Assembly: GCA_029288315.1 (NCBI GenBank)
Contig: JARIHL010000060.1
Location: 1 to 50,821, forward strand
Reading direction: 5' to 3'
Length of the DNA: 50,821 nt
DNA from: Candidatus Saccharimonadota bacterium
GTDB lineage: Bacteria > Patescibacteriota > Saccharimonadia > Saccharimonadales > EFPC-124
Shown: piece by piece, positions 7,635 through 15,576 of the stretch
Position numbering within the stretch: position 1 is the stretch's first letter
Layout of the letters: the number at the start of each line of letters is the position of its first letter
The notes under the pieces: generated by a model
The model's database searches: none
What the model was told of the DNA's origin: nothing
Seen by the model: only the letters and a program-made list of their open reading frames with translations
Made by a program: the position numbers and the translations under genes

Positions 7635-8294
7635 ATGAAAAGATTTTTGAGAGAGAACTCACTGTCAATTGTTCTATTTGGGTTATTCTTGATATTTTTG
7701 GTGGGTCTCAGTATTACAGGCTATCTACGTCAGAACGAGGAATTGGATATGCATATGCAACCGCTCATAACCTACCTCGACTATATAGTCAGTAGTAACT
7801 TTTTAGAAGCCGTCTTTGAAAACTGGGAAAGCGAGTTTTTACAAATGGGAGCTTTGGTAGTGCTTACAATCTGGCTTGTACAGAAAGGCTCAGCCGATTC
7901 TAAAAAGTTACGCGGCGCAAATAAAGTAGATACCTCCTCGCGTTACTCAATTATTAAAGCCAGTAATTGGGGAAAACGGCGTAAGGCAATGAAAGAAGTG
8001 CTGTATGCAAATTCTCTATCAATTGCACTCTTTGGACTTTTTTTTGGATCGATCATCGTACATGCTTTTAGTGGCGCGGCGGCAGCTAATGAAGAAGCGA
8101 TCCTGCATCACCAACCGCAGGTGTCGGTTCTGCAGTATGCAGCCTCTGTACAATTTTGGTTTGAGTCGTTCCAGAACTGGCAGAGTGAATTCTTGGCAGT
8201 AGGATTACTTATGGTACTTTCAATATACTTACGACAACGCAGGTCACCCGAATCAAAAATGATAGGGGAACCAAACGCCAAAACCGGTTCGTAA
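7635..8294 (+). CDS. DUF6766-like membrane protein, tandem duplication
   Basis: 219 residues made of two copies of one module, residues 1-90 and about 119-210. Each begins ENSLSIVLFGL or ANSLSIALFGL (membrane helix), has a polar middle, then FENWESEFLQMGALVVLTIW or FQNWQSEFLAVGLLMVLSIY (second helix) and a QKGSADSKK or QRRSPESK tail. This matches my memory of DUF6766 proteins; their function is unknown. Four membrane helices in total. A TATTAT box ends 6 nt before the ATG and no ribosome site is seen, so translation is probably leaderless. Confidence 0.75.
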   Translation: MKRFLRENSLSIVLFGLFLIFLVGLSITGYLRQNEELDMHMQPLITYLDYIVSSNFLEAVFENWESEFLQMGALVVLTIWLVQKGSADSKKLRGANKVDTSSRYSIIKASNWGKRRKAMKEVLYANSLSIALFGLFFGSIIVHAFSGAAAANEEAILHHQPQVSVLQYAASVQFWFESFQNWQSEFLAVGLLMVLSIYLRQRRSPESKMIGEPNAKTGS

Positions 8295-8338
8295 CGGTCT
8301 GAAATTAGCTTGGAGCAGATAAGCAGCAGCTTGAGGAA

Positions 8339-8701
8339 TTAGAGTTTAAGAGGGTTAAGAATCTGCAGACCTTCAATATGGGCGAAATCTTCTTCGTTAG
8401 AAGTCCATAGTTCGCACTCTTGCTCCAAGGCAACAGCGGCGACAATGGAGTCACCGAGGCTCATTTTTTTGAGTTGTCGTAACCTAATAGCTGTTTGAAT
8501 AATTGAAGCATTCAGAGGTATCTCAATCATGGTCTCAAATAGTTCTTTTATTCGTTGTTCTTCGGCGGACAGTATATCCGGGTACCCAAGCGCTTCTATG
8601 AAGCTGATAGAAGCAAAGCATATAGGCTCATCTCCTATAATGCTTTCGTCCAGTGTATTATTGCCAAGATAAATAACTACGTTCGTGTCAAAACAGATCA
8701 T
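8339..8701 (-). CDS. PIN-domain ribonuclease toxin (VapC-like)
   Basis: 120 residues. The PIN-fold acidic residues are visible: Asp5 in MICFDTN, Glu in ISFIEALG, Asp in MSLGDSIVAA and the final acidic pair near TSNEEDF. PIN toxins cut RNA with Mg2+. The gene starts 11 nt after the stop of an AbrB-type antitoxin gene on the same strand, the usual antitoxin-first order. RNA target unknown. Confidence 0.87.
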   Translation of the reverse strand: MICFDTNVVIYLGNNTLDESIIGDEPICFASISFIEALGYPDILSAEEQRIKELFETMIEIPLNASIIQTAIRLRQLKKMSLGDSIVAAVALEQECELWTSNEEDFAHIEGLQILNPLKL

Positions 8702-8712
8702 GGCTATTTATC

Positions 8713-8979
8713 TTAATCTCTTCCTGAGAGGGGACGATCTTTACGGATCTCACGCTGCCATGCCACCGGGTCTTTGATTGTACCAAACGCGGCTTGTGCT
8801 TGGAGATTTCTGATAGCTTTCTTAACAGCCTCTGGATTGTACTCTTTTGATGTTACGACAGGCGCCCCTATCTGAACTTTTTGGCCCAATTCAAGCTTGG
8901 CATTTTCTATATAGGACTTCGGAACGCGGAGAGCGTACGAGTTGCCTGTTTTAATAATGGTTGCAGTATAGTTACTCAT
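8713..8979 (-). CDS. AbrB/MazE-family antitoxin
   Basis: 88 residues starting at ATG 8979 (MSNYTATIIKTGNSYALRVP). The N-terminal swapped-hairpin AbrB domain carries KTGNSYALRVPKSY and LELGQKVQIG. The C-terminal part (ALKKAIRN-like helix, then WQREIRKDRPLSGRD) probably wraps the PIN toxin. A longer in-frame start at 9018 would overlap the -35 box, so I reject it. The promoter -10 and an adjoining perfect palindrome sit directly in front of the start, consistent with self-repression. Confidence 0.87.
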   Translation of the reverse strand: MSNYTATIIKTGNSYALRVPKSYIENAKLELGQKVQIGAPVVTSKEYNPEAVKKAIRNLQAQAAFGTIKDPVAWQREIRKDRPLSGRD

Positions 8980-9018
8980 AGTAATTACTAATATAATTAC
9001 TATTGCTATGTATGTCAA
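8979..9018 (-). promoter_or_regulatory. Promoter and palindromic operator of the toxin-antitoxin pair
   Basis: On the minus strand, TTGACA (9018-9013), a 17-nt spacer and TATATT (8995-8990), then 10 nt to the ATG. The perfect 12-bp palindrome TAGTAATTACTA (8979-8990) fills the gap between -10 and start codon, and a partial copy AATTACTA follows just upstream (8996-9003). It is likely the operator bound by the AbrB dimer. Confidence 0.7.
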
Positions 9019-9140
9019 CTACTTGACAGAACTCATCAATTATTCGCCGGGCCTATACTACTGCAACTTCTATTTTTCTACCAAAAGACGTCTTTTTCGG
9101 TCCATCACAGCCCTCCAATTAGAGGGTTGTCGCATTCTGC

Positions 9141-9146
9141 TACAAT
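9141..9146 (+). promoter_or_regulatory. -10 box, leaderless start at 9154
   Basis: TACAAT ends 7 nt before ATG 9154 with no ribosome site between. A small hairpin (CCCTC CAATTA GAGGG, about 9110-9125) precedes it. Confidence 0.5.
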
Positions 9147-9153
9147 AAACACT

Positions 9154-10401
9154 ATGAAGCAGAATCAAGAAACTCAGTCTTCATTGCCGAGATTAACTCT
9201 GACAAAGAAGCATTTGCTTATTCTGACTAGTTTAACTCTCCTTATATTTATTGTGGGTGGTTTATTGCTCATATATGGAGGAAAGAAAAAGTCTTCAGAT
9301 ATTAAAGCGCCCGTTGTCACGCCAGTTATGACTGAAGACAATGAAAATAGCATTACCGTTGAATCTGAGCCGATGGGGGTGATAATACAGCCAACCGAAG
9401 CTTGCCTGGCAACAAAAACAACAACTCCATTTACCTGCAAATTGACCAATGCAAAAGATACAATTATTACAGCGCCCGAACGCACTACTTTTAATAATCA
9501 AGAATATACCTTTGCTACGTGGGAGGGTTGTAGTGTAACAAACCAGGATAAAAAAGTTTGCACCGTGTCGCTCAAGGATGGTACGGCGGCGAAAATCAAA
9601 GCGTTTTATGCGCCGAATAGCTTGATTGAAACAAACCAGCCTCAATCGAACGCACCATATTTTGAGACACGCATTGACGGGTACTCGAGCATTCATTTTC
9701 CGGGTGAGGTACCTACGTTTATGACAGATCAAAAAACGAAGGATGTTACCTTTGAGATTATTACAAAAAATGTAGATCTCAACACGTGTAGTGTGGTGCA
9801 TGAAAGCATATTAGATGACAGTGGGACTAAACAGATTGAAACATTGAAAGCTACCGCTAGCCAAAAAGTTGTTTTGTACGACGGCACATATAATTTTCAT
9901 ACTACTTGTAAAGTTAGTGGTCAGGACCGCACGATAACTATGAAGGGCCGCGTAGCCGATCGGCAACCTAAATTGTGCAAAGGATTTAGTTTCTCGGAAG
10001 GCGCATTATCAGTATCGAACATTGAAGAGCTGAAGGGTCAGATAGTTGGCCACTGGGAAGGTTGTGTATTTACGCCGTGGGTCCCGGCATACTTTGTGAC
10101 AATCGATTTCTTTGCAGACGGTACATACCAGGCAGTTACTGACGAAGTATTAGATGGCATTGCTATGAACGCGATGTACTATGGTACACAAGAGCCGACG
10201 CCATTGAAGAAATATTACCTTGATTACTTTCAGGATGGACACGGCACTGGCCAAATTGACATCGCTTTTAATACTTCTGGCAATACAAATCGTGGTTCGC
10301 TCGGTGCTATTAAAATCACGAATGGCGGTAGTACATTAAGTTTTGAATTTTTCCATCGTAGTCAATATGGCCCACTCATATTTAAACTTCATCGTACCTA
10401 A
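9154..10401 (+). CDS. Membrane-anchored extracytoplasmic protein, unknown
   Basis: 415 residues from ATG 9154; a TTG at 9127 would add nine residues but would overlap the -10 box. Residues 1-22 are polar, about 23-45 form one membrane helix (LLILTSLTLLIFIVGGLLLI), and the rest is outside the cell. An early region (ITVESEPMGVIIQPTEAC, ATWEGCSVTNQ, AAKIKAFYAP) resembles the bacterial Ig-like or InlB-type repeats of surface proteins, with paired cysteines suggesting disulfides. The C-terminal 130 residues (GHWEGCVFTPWVPAYFVTID onward) look like a separate beta-rich domain. No enzyme motif seen. Confidence 0.65.
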   Translation: MKQNQETQSSLPRLTLTKKHLLILTSLTLLIFIVGGLLLIYGGKKKSSDIKAPVVTPVMTEDNENSITVESEPMGVIIQPTEACLATKTTTPFTCKLTNAKDTIITAPERTTFNNQEYTFATWEGCSVTNQDKKVCTVSLKDGTAAKIKAFYAPNSLIETNQPQSNAPYFETRIDGYSSIHFPGEVPTFMTDQKTKDVTFEIITKNVDLNTCSVVHESILDDSGTKQIETLKATASQKVVLYDGTYNFHTTCKVSGQDRTITMKGRVADRQPKLCKGFSFSEGALSVSNIEELKGQIVGHWEGCVFTPWVPAYFVTIDFFADGTYQAVTDEVLDGIAMNAMYYGTQEPTPLKKYYLDYFQDGHGTGQIDIAFNTSGNTNRGSLGAIKITNGGSTLSFEFFHRSQYGPLIFKLHRT

Positions 10402-10636
10402 ATCTTAAACTCTATTAACCTAGGGTGGCACCCGCCAGAACGAGAACTGCCTGTGGCAGTTCGAGCAGTCTTTGCTGTGGCCGAGTGAGAGTCAGCTTTA
10501 GCTGACTACGAACGAGCAAGGGAAGTGTATATATGTATGGTACCTTAGAAAATGCTTTTTTCTGTACTTTAAGAAAAAACATTTTAGGGGCGGATGAGGG
10601 GAGAGGGGTTTTTATATAGGGTTTTGAGATTTAGGT
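10396..10636. repeat. Core-2 inverted repeat, enlarged and diverged copy
   Basis: Imperfect arms 10396-10415 (ACCTAAATCTTAAACTCTAT) and 10616-10636 (ATAGGGTTTTGAGATTTAGG) enclose core-2 landmarks: AGGGTGGCAC near the left, and AAAATGCTTTTTTCTG ... AAGAAAAAACATTTTAGGGG near the right. About 90 extra bases are inserted in the core and carry nested hairpins (GAACTGCC/GGCAGTTC and GTCAGCT/AGCTGAC). The left arm includes the stop codon of the preceding gene. Confidence 0.65.
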
Positions 10637-10672
10637 TAATCGTCAGTAAAAACACGTTACAATAGATAAGAT

Positions 10673-11362
10673 ATGACTGCCAGTGTTCTTATTGAATTAA
10701 AAAATATTACGAAACGGTTTTCGTCGGGTAGTGCTACGACGACAGTGCTTGATGACGTAACGCTGACTATTAGGCATGGTGAGTTTGTGGCTCTTGTTGG
10801 CCCTTCAGGTTCAGGTAAAACTACATTGACACATATTATAGGCGGTTTACTTCAGCCAACCTCAGGGAAAGTACTCATAGACGGCATTGGGCTGAACCAA
10901 AAAAGTGATAAGCAACTTTCTTACTACCGAAACAAACAAGTCGGTTTTGTATTTCAAAATTTTAGCTTGTTGCCTGATTATACGGCCCTCGAGAATGTAT
11001 CAGTACCGTTGCTACTAGCTGGTATGGACCAGCAGGGGCGTGAACAAAAAGCGAAGTACTACCTTACGACTATGGGCCTCGAACAAAAATTACACCACTT
11101 TCCTGCCCAACTCTCAGGTGGGCAACGGCAACGAGTAAGTATTGCCAGAGCACTCGCCGTTCAGCCAAATATACTCATTGCTGATGAGCCAACTGGCAGC
11201 CTTGATACGCAGCGCGGCGAAGAGATTATTACTATTCTAGAACAGCTGAATCGTCAAAAAGGTGTAACCTTATTGTTGGTAACCCATAACGCCGAGCTGG
11301 CAGAGCGAGCAGATCGCATTATTCATATACAGGATGGTAAAACGCGGGAGGTGCTTTCATGA
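10673..11362 (+). CDS. ABC transporter ATP-binding protein, MacB/LolD type
   Basis: 229-residue ATPase with Walker A GPSGSGKTT, Q-loop FQNFSLLPDY, signature LSGGQRQRVSIARAL, Walker B ILIADEPTGSLD and switch His in LLVTHN. Subfamily features match MacB/LolD/FtsE exporters that power extracytoplasmic events rather than solute uptake. It pairs with the permease starting at 11466. The two genes probably once overlapped by ATGA: the stop lies in TTCATGAA, and the same TTCATGAA returns at the permease start after a 100-bp inverted-repeat insertion. A TACAAT box ends 9 nt before the ATG. Confidence 0.95.
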   Translation: MTASVLIELKNITKRFSSGSATTTVLDDVTLTIRHGEFVALVGPSGSGKTTLTHIIGGLLQPTSGKVLIDGIGLNQKSDKQLSYYRNKQVGFVFQNFSLLPDYTALENVSVPLLLAGMDQQGREQKAKYYLTTMGLEQKLHHFPAQLSGGQRQRVSIARALAVQPNILIADEPTGSLDTQRGEEIITILEQLNRQKGVTLLLVTHNAELAERADRIIHIQDGKTREVLS

Positions 11363-11470
11363 ACAAATACTCCTTTGTTTGGCAAAGACTCGACCTTTCC
11401 GGGAGGAAGGCAGCGAGCTGTTTGCGAGCGGACTGTTTCTTTGCCAAACAAAGGAGTATTTGTTCATGAA
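11356..11470. repeat. Core-1 inverted repeat inserted at the ABC ATPase/permease junction
   Basis: Perfect 32-bp arms (11356-11387 and 11439-11470) run from TTCATGAAC to GGCAAAG and back. They enclose a 51-nt core (11388-11438) containing CGGGAGGAAGGCAGCGAG and GCGAGCGGACTGTTT, nearly identical to the core at 18053-18106 in inverse orientation. The arms have no relation to those at 18018. Both ends fall on TTCATGAA, so the ATPase stop codon and the permease start codon are each inside an arm. The stem could stall RNA polymerase or ribosomes between the two genes. Confidence 0.9.
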
Positions 11471-12809
11471 GGTGCGTGACTATCTGGCAATTGCCCAAAA
11501 AAATATTCGTCGGCAAAAGGTTCGCTCCAGCCTTACCATTATTGCCATGGCCATTAGTGCTACTATTTTGGTTACACTTACTGCAATCAGTCTCGGTATG
11601 CAACAGGCAGTGAAGAATATATTAAACATCGACAATTCGCTTACTAGTGTTATCGTTACGCCTAATAAAGCAACTGCCGGAAGTTTATTCGGCGGTGCTC
11701 AAAAAATCAGCAACAGCGAAAATAAATTGGATGAACTCAGCGTTGAAAAAATAAAAAATATTGAAAATGTGAGTACGGTGGCACCAGCTACTCATATTTG
11801 GGAGTTCCACTCATTTGTTATAGAGGGAAGCGATGAAGCTTTTGCAACGCAGGCACAAGGTATTGTGACAAATGAAGCCACTCAGCGTCCCTTGGCAGCT
11901 GGTGAATTCTTCCAGCCGGACGATGAACGGCGAGTGGTTATTATTGGTTATACCTATGCAAAAGAACTTGGTTTTGGGGATGTTCCCCAAATGCTCGTTG
12001 GCAAAAAGCTGACTGTCACCACTCAAAACGGCTACATTGGTGAGGGTGCTTCATTACCAAGAATGAACGCTACTGAACAAGAATTAAAGCAATTTGCACA
12101 AACACCAACTAAATTAGAGGCGACTATTATTGGCGTCACCCAGCGCGGGAGCGATGAAAATACTTTGTTCATACCGATGCATTGGGCGCGCCAAGTGCGA
12201 GCACACCATAGTAGGCAAGGAAGCGTCATAAAAACTGATGATCAGATAACCAAAGACGGCTACACACATCTTTACGCTAAAGTTGATGCATCTCAACACG
12301 TGCAGCAAGTAATGGATGGAGTGGATGATATGGGATTTGGCGCTACTTCAACCCTCGCTCAACTAAATCAACTGATGCAGGTATCGACCATTATTTGGGT
12401 TGGATTGGGAGCAGTCTCGCTCATTGCGCTCATTGCCGCTTCGCTGGGAGTAGTCAATACAATGCTGATGTCGGTGACTGAACAGCGTTATGCTATTGGC
12501 GTATGGCGAGCTTGTGGTGCTAGAAGGTTGACAATTGCCCAGCTATTTTTAGCCGAGGCTTGTTTGCTTGGTTTATGTGGTGGCGTGATTGGTGTAGGGC
12601 TAAGCTTTATAGTAGCCCAGCTGGTGAACCGTCAGATTGCTTTACTGTTGACAGCTCAAAACTTAGCCATTGTCGACGTAGTTTCTATGCCGTGGTGGCT
12701 GCTGTTCGGCGGTGTGGGGTTGACCGTGCTCTTTGGAGCGGTTTCGGGGTTGTATCCAGCGTACCGTGCCGCAAAACAAGATCCATCAGCTATTTTGGCG
12801 CAAAATTAG
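11466..12809 (+). CDS. ABC transporter permease, MacB/FtsX family
   Basis: 447 residues from ATG 11466 (MKVRDYLAIAQKNIRRQKVR). The frame is open further upstream but only through the inverted repeat. Membrane helix 1 is followed by a large extracytoplasmic MacB periplasmic-core domain (about residues 45-280), then three helices including SLGVVNTMLMSVTEQRYAIG and the FtsX signature IGVWRACGARR. Works with the ATPase at 10673 as a mechanotransmitting exporter, possibly for peptides or lipids. No adaptor (MacA) or outer-membrane partner is nearby, as expected for a single-membrane cell. Confidence 0.92.
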   Translation: MKVRDYLAIAQKNIRRQKVRSSLTIIAMAISATILVTLTAISLGMQQAVKNILNIDNSLTSVIVTPNKATAGSLFGGAQKISNSENKLDELSVEKIKNIENVSTVAPATHIWEFHSFVIEGSDEAFATQAQGIVTNEATQRPLAAGEFFQPDDERRVVIIGYTYAKELGFGDVPQMLVGKKLTVTTQNGYIGEGASLPRMNATEQELKQFAQTPTKLEATIIGVTQRGSDENTLFIPMHWARQVRAHHSRQGSVIKTDDQITKDGYTHLYAKVDASQHVQQVMDGVDDMGFGATSTLAQLNQLMQVSTIIWVGLGAVSLIALIAASLGVVNTMLMSVTEQRYAIGVWRACGARRLTIAQLFLAEACLLGLCGGVIGVGLSFIVAQLVNRQIALLLTAQNLAIVDVVSMPWWLLFGGVGLTVLFGAVSGLYPAYRAAKQDPSAILAQN

Positions 12810-12848
12810 ATCAGTTCTATGAGTAATAAGCCATTCGCTAAAATCAAA

Positions 12849-13394
12849 TTATTCTATGGTTTCAAGAAAAGCCTTCAACTGAGCAAATGGTTTTATTGTA
12901 AGATAAGTAGTTTTATCATCGTTTTCGTTAAGTGAGGCTCTTGTATGTGAATATCCCTTCGGGATAAATAATTTGTCCCAACCGAAGCCGTTTTCTCCTT
13001 CAGGATGCTCAGCAATTGTACCATTCATACTACTTTCGAAAAATTCTAACCGTTCACCGTCAAAGTAGCCAAACATACATCTGGCAATTGCACTCCGATT
13101 TAATCCGTCTAATGTACGGCAGATAGTCTCAAACGGCACCTCTTCAATATAATAACGAATAAAAGGACCTGGTAGTCTGCCCAGCGCTGTAAACTCTAGG
13201 GAAACATCCTCTACAAGCACTGGATTTTTGATGATCTCATAAGCTTGACGTACTTTATGCTCAACTATTTTATACAAATCTAAAGACTGAACTTCATTTA
13301 GATCTAATTTGTGATGATCGACTGGAAAATCAAGATACTTGGCCAAATAGTCGGCTTTAGCCTGATTGCCAGTGATAAAAGTAATTTTGAACAT
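12849..13394 (-). CDS. RdgB/HAM1-like non-canonical purine NTP pyrophosphatase
   Basis: 181 residues. ITFITGNQAKADYLAKYL is the N-terminal phosphate-binding TGN block, VLVEDVSLEFTALGRLPGPF matches the family's (T/E)D-S/A-L-x-V-x-L-GxPG region, and GFGWDKLFIPKGYSHTRASL matches its GFGYDPIF...TxAE-type block. Such enzymes hydrolyse ITP, XTP or dITP to the monophosphate and so keep damaged bases out of nucleic acids. The TRASL end differs from the usual TFAEL, so substrate range may be shifted. Convergent with the ABC permease gene. Confidence 0.87.
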   Translation of the reverse strand: MFKITFITGNQAKADYLAKYLDFPVDHHKLDLNEVQSLDLYKIVEHKVRQAYEIIKNPVLVEDVSLEFTALGRLPGPFIRYYIEEVPFETICRTLDGLNRSAIARCMFGYFDGERLEFFESSMNGTIAEHPEGENGFGWDKLFIPKGYSHTRASLNENDDKTTYLTIKPFAQLKAFLETIE

Positions 13395-13422
13395 AGGTTC
13401 TAGTATAGCAATAGGAATGCGT

Positions 13423-14958
13423 CTATGTTTGGCTATTCGAGTCAGCTTCTTGGAGTGCCAACGAAGAGCGATTTGAAATAAGAGTTAAGTAGACGCTTGA
13501 TAGGGCGGGAAGGGCAATGAGTAGTGTTGGCAGAGGGCTTTGATTGCAGATAATTGAAATGCCGAGAATTGCAATCGCGAACAGTAACTCGGCCTTATTG
13601 GCTTTCACGGCTTCCGAAAAAGAGATTTGATAATGGTCTTTTGGGGTAACCAAAAATATTGATTTATTAAATATCGATTTTAGTGAAGACTTTAAGCTAA
13701 TAAAGAACATTGAACCATACAACAACATGCTATGTGCCAGGTACCACAGAAGTCGGAAGGGGCTCAAGGTACCAGCGTAAAAAATAATATCGTTGAGCAT
13801 CGGCGCAATCAAAAATATGATTGTCGGAATCAGCAGCCATGCGGGATAGGTGAGGCTATAACCAAGCAATGGTAAGGCAATCACATTAATGATGACATAG
13901 AGTGCGAAAAAAGCTGTCAGTGGCAGATTGTAGGTAAACAACACAATATCCATCTTTTCAAACCACGTCATGCGTGAGCGAACAATCTTGCCCGTGTATT
14001 TTTTAATAAATTCCATATTGCCCTGAGTCCATTTGGAATGCCGTTTTTTAAAGGCCAGATAATTAATTGGATATTCTTCTTCACAAATGATATCTGGTGC
14101 GAATACGGTAAAGTAACCATGATTTCTGGCTTCAATACTAAAACATAAATCTTCTGCGACGAGATGAGGAAAACCGCCTGCAGTTTCGTAGCATTCTCGT
14201 TTTACCATAGCGCCATGTCCAAGAAGCGACAGAAAGCCGTGATAATGCTTAGCAGCTTGATACGTTAACCAGTGAGAGTTTACGCCAATAGCAAATAAAT
14301 TCATAAATTCGTTCACATTACGAGTGGCCACATGGTTGGCTTGCACAATGCCCGCTTTTGGATAAGCGGCAAAATAGTCGAGACTACGCCACACAAAATC
14401 TGAAGGAATGATTTCATCGCTATCCAAAATGACGAAGTAATCAAAATTAGCGCGCATTAAGAAGTTATTTAAATTGCCAGCTTTAAAACCAACGTTATTA
14501 TTACGCCTGATCACGTGAATGTTATGCTCTTTGGCAAAGGCATCCACCTGTGCTATATATGATTCTTTTTTCGAATCATCTAGAATTACTACATCATAAT
14601 TTGGATAGTCTTGTTGCATACTCGCCAGCAAGCTGGCACCATTGAAGTCGTTACAGGTACAATATACCAAAACTACATAAGGCTGCTGGTTACCCTTAGA
14701 GATTTTCCAGAAATGTTTTCTAGGTGTTCGGAGGAGTTGTTTTTTGTTCAAATAATAATACATGGTATAGACGATATCTTTTGTACCATTAAGCCAAAAA
14801 TAACCAATAAAGACACTACTCGTTATAACGAGGGTCATAACTCCAACCCCATAATCATCTGACCGTTGTATTTCGACAAGGAGCGGGAGGAACGTTAAGC
14901 CAATTAATCCAAGCCACAGGCCAATAATTAATAGATAGAGGCGAGGTGACTTTTTCAT
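13423..14958 (-). CDS. Membrane glycosyltransferase, family 2 (cellulose-synthase-like)
   Basis: 511 residues: two N-terminal membrane helices, a cytosolic GT2 domain, then about four to five C-terminal helices. Catalytic landmarks are DDSKKES, the metal-binding DSDEIIP, HGAMVKRECYETAGGFP, the general-base region VAEDLCFSIEARNHGY and KRHSKWTQGN, which replaces the usual QxxRW with SKWTQGN. Makes or extends a processive surface polysaccharide from UDP-sugars, or transfers a sugar to lipid. Its product may join the polysaccharide pathway suggested by the second GT2 at 16170. No cyclic-di-GMP-binding PilZ domain is present. Confidence 0.88.
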   Translation of the reverse strand: MKKSPRLYLLIIGLWLGLIGLTFLPLLVEIQRSDDYGVGVMTLVITSSVFIGYFWLNGTKDIVYTMYYYLNKKQLLRTPRKHFWKISKGNQQPYVVLVYCTCNDFNGASLLASMQQDYPNYDVVILDDSKKESYIAQVDAFAKEHNIHVIRRNNNVGFKAGNLNNFLMRANFDYFVILDSDEIIPSDFVWRSLDYFAAYPKAGIVQANHVATRNVNEFMNLFAIGVNSHWLTYQAAKHYHGFLSLLGHGAMVKRECYETAGGFPHLVAEDLCFSIEARNHGYFTVFAPDIICEEEYPINYLAFKKRHSKWTQGNMEFIKKYTGKIVRSRMTWFEKMDIVLFTYNLPLTAFFALYVIINVIALPLLGYSLTYPAWLLIPTIIFLIAPMLNDIIFYAGTLSPFRLLWYLAHSMLLYGSMFFISLKSSLKSIFNKSIFLVTPKDHYQISFSEAVKANKAELLFAIAILGISIICNQSPLPTLLIALPALSSVYLTLISNRSSLALQEADSNSQT

Positions 14959-15261
14959 GCTAGTTACGATTGCTCACTTTCCTGCGTTAGTTATATGGTA
15001 GTCTCTCGTTTTCGGGTATAAAAAATAAAACCTAGAGCGGTTGTAGGATTTCCCATACAAGCTTGAGCCTATCAAAGATAATTTTTATGAAATATAAGAA
15101 TTATTACATATTATTTAGTTCGTAAAGTGTTTGAAGTATTAAAAAATTCTAAACTAACAGGCTATGATGGCCAATAATGAGTATTTCCGCCTAAAGACTT
15201 GGGTATTTGTCTGAAGAAAGCTGCTGAGTAGCCGAAAACTCATAAATTTTATGTAATATTA
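14959..15261. other. Intergenic region with a three-way-junction-like structure
   Basis: AT-rich, no gene found. Positions 15177-15243 can fold: ATGAGT-(A)-TTTC pairs with GAAA-ACTCAT (10 bp, one bulged A), closing two small hairpins, AGAC/GTCT (15195-15212) and GCT/AGC (15220-15232). It lies upstream of the LPFTG-sortase promoter and about 220 bp upstream of the divergent glycosyltransferase start. No riboswitch or ribozyme class was matched. Confidence 0.4.
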
Positions 15262-15290
15262 TTTACAAAAATATAAAAATAGTGTATTAT
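15262..15290 (+). promoter_or_regulatory. Promoter of the LPFTG-sortase-glycosyltransferase operon
   Basis: TTTACA (15262-15267), a 17-nt spacer, TATTAT (15285-15290). The predicted leader of about 70 nt has two short hairpins (GCTC/GAGC, AGGT/ACCT) and ends in a strong AAGGAG site 7 nt before ATG 15368. Confidence 0.7.
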
Positions 15291-15367
15291 CTTGATCAAA
15301 CAAACGGTAAGGAATTGCTCTTGTGAGCGGTTGGAGGTAGCTGAACCTTTAATGCTAAGGAGTTTTT

Positions 15368-15559
15368 ATGTCTATTTCTTCAACAGCAGGGCGCGGTAGT
15401 GTTGGCCCTGTTATAACAGGTACCGTTGGTGCAACATCGCTGCCTTTTACGGGCGGTAATGAAACGCTGACAATCGTAGCTTTAGTGGCTATCGGTGTCG
15501 GTGCTGTGGCTATTCTCTCAAGAGTAGTGGTGTATGTTTCGCGCTTTATGGTCCGCTAA
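15368..15559 (+). CDS. Very short LPFTG sortase-substrate-like protein
   Basis: 63 residues. LPFTG at 25-29, then GNE, a membrane helix of about 20 residues (LTIVALVAIGVGAVAILSRV) and a short tail with R, which is a complete cell-wall sorting signal. In front of it stand only 24 small, Ser/Gly/Thr-rich residues and no signal peptide, so the protein is almost nothing but the sorting signal. The sortase gene follows 17 nt downstream. It could be a capped membrane peptide, an acceptor or pilin-like unit, or a regulator that occupies the sortase. Strong AAGGAG site and promoter argue for high expression. Confidence 0.8.
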   Translation: MSISSTAGRGSVGPVITGTVGATSLPFTGGNETLTIVALVAIGVGAVAILSRVVVYVSRFMVR

Positions 15560-15576
15560 ATATAGCGAGCTTCATT

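Noticed and set aside
8339-8979. Toxin-antitoxin pair as a sign of a mobile island
   Set aside because: No integrase, direct repeats or base-composition change nearby; the adjacent tRNA-Asn has an intact 3' end without a second copy of it in the window.
11334-11465. N-terminal extension of the ABC permease through the inverted repeat
   Set aside because: The extra residues come from the repeat arms and core; the family starts at the Met-Lys-Val-Arg-Asp-Tyr position.
15177-15243. Hammerhead ribozyme (CTGAAGA ... GAAA present)
   Set aside because: The core strings occur, but no stem I can form next to CTGAAGA, stem II is not closed properly at its base (A against C), and the UH cleavage site is only reached by a bulge.
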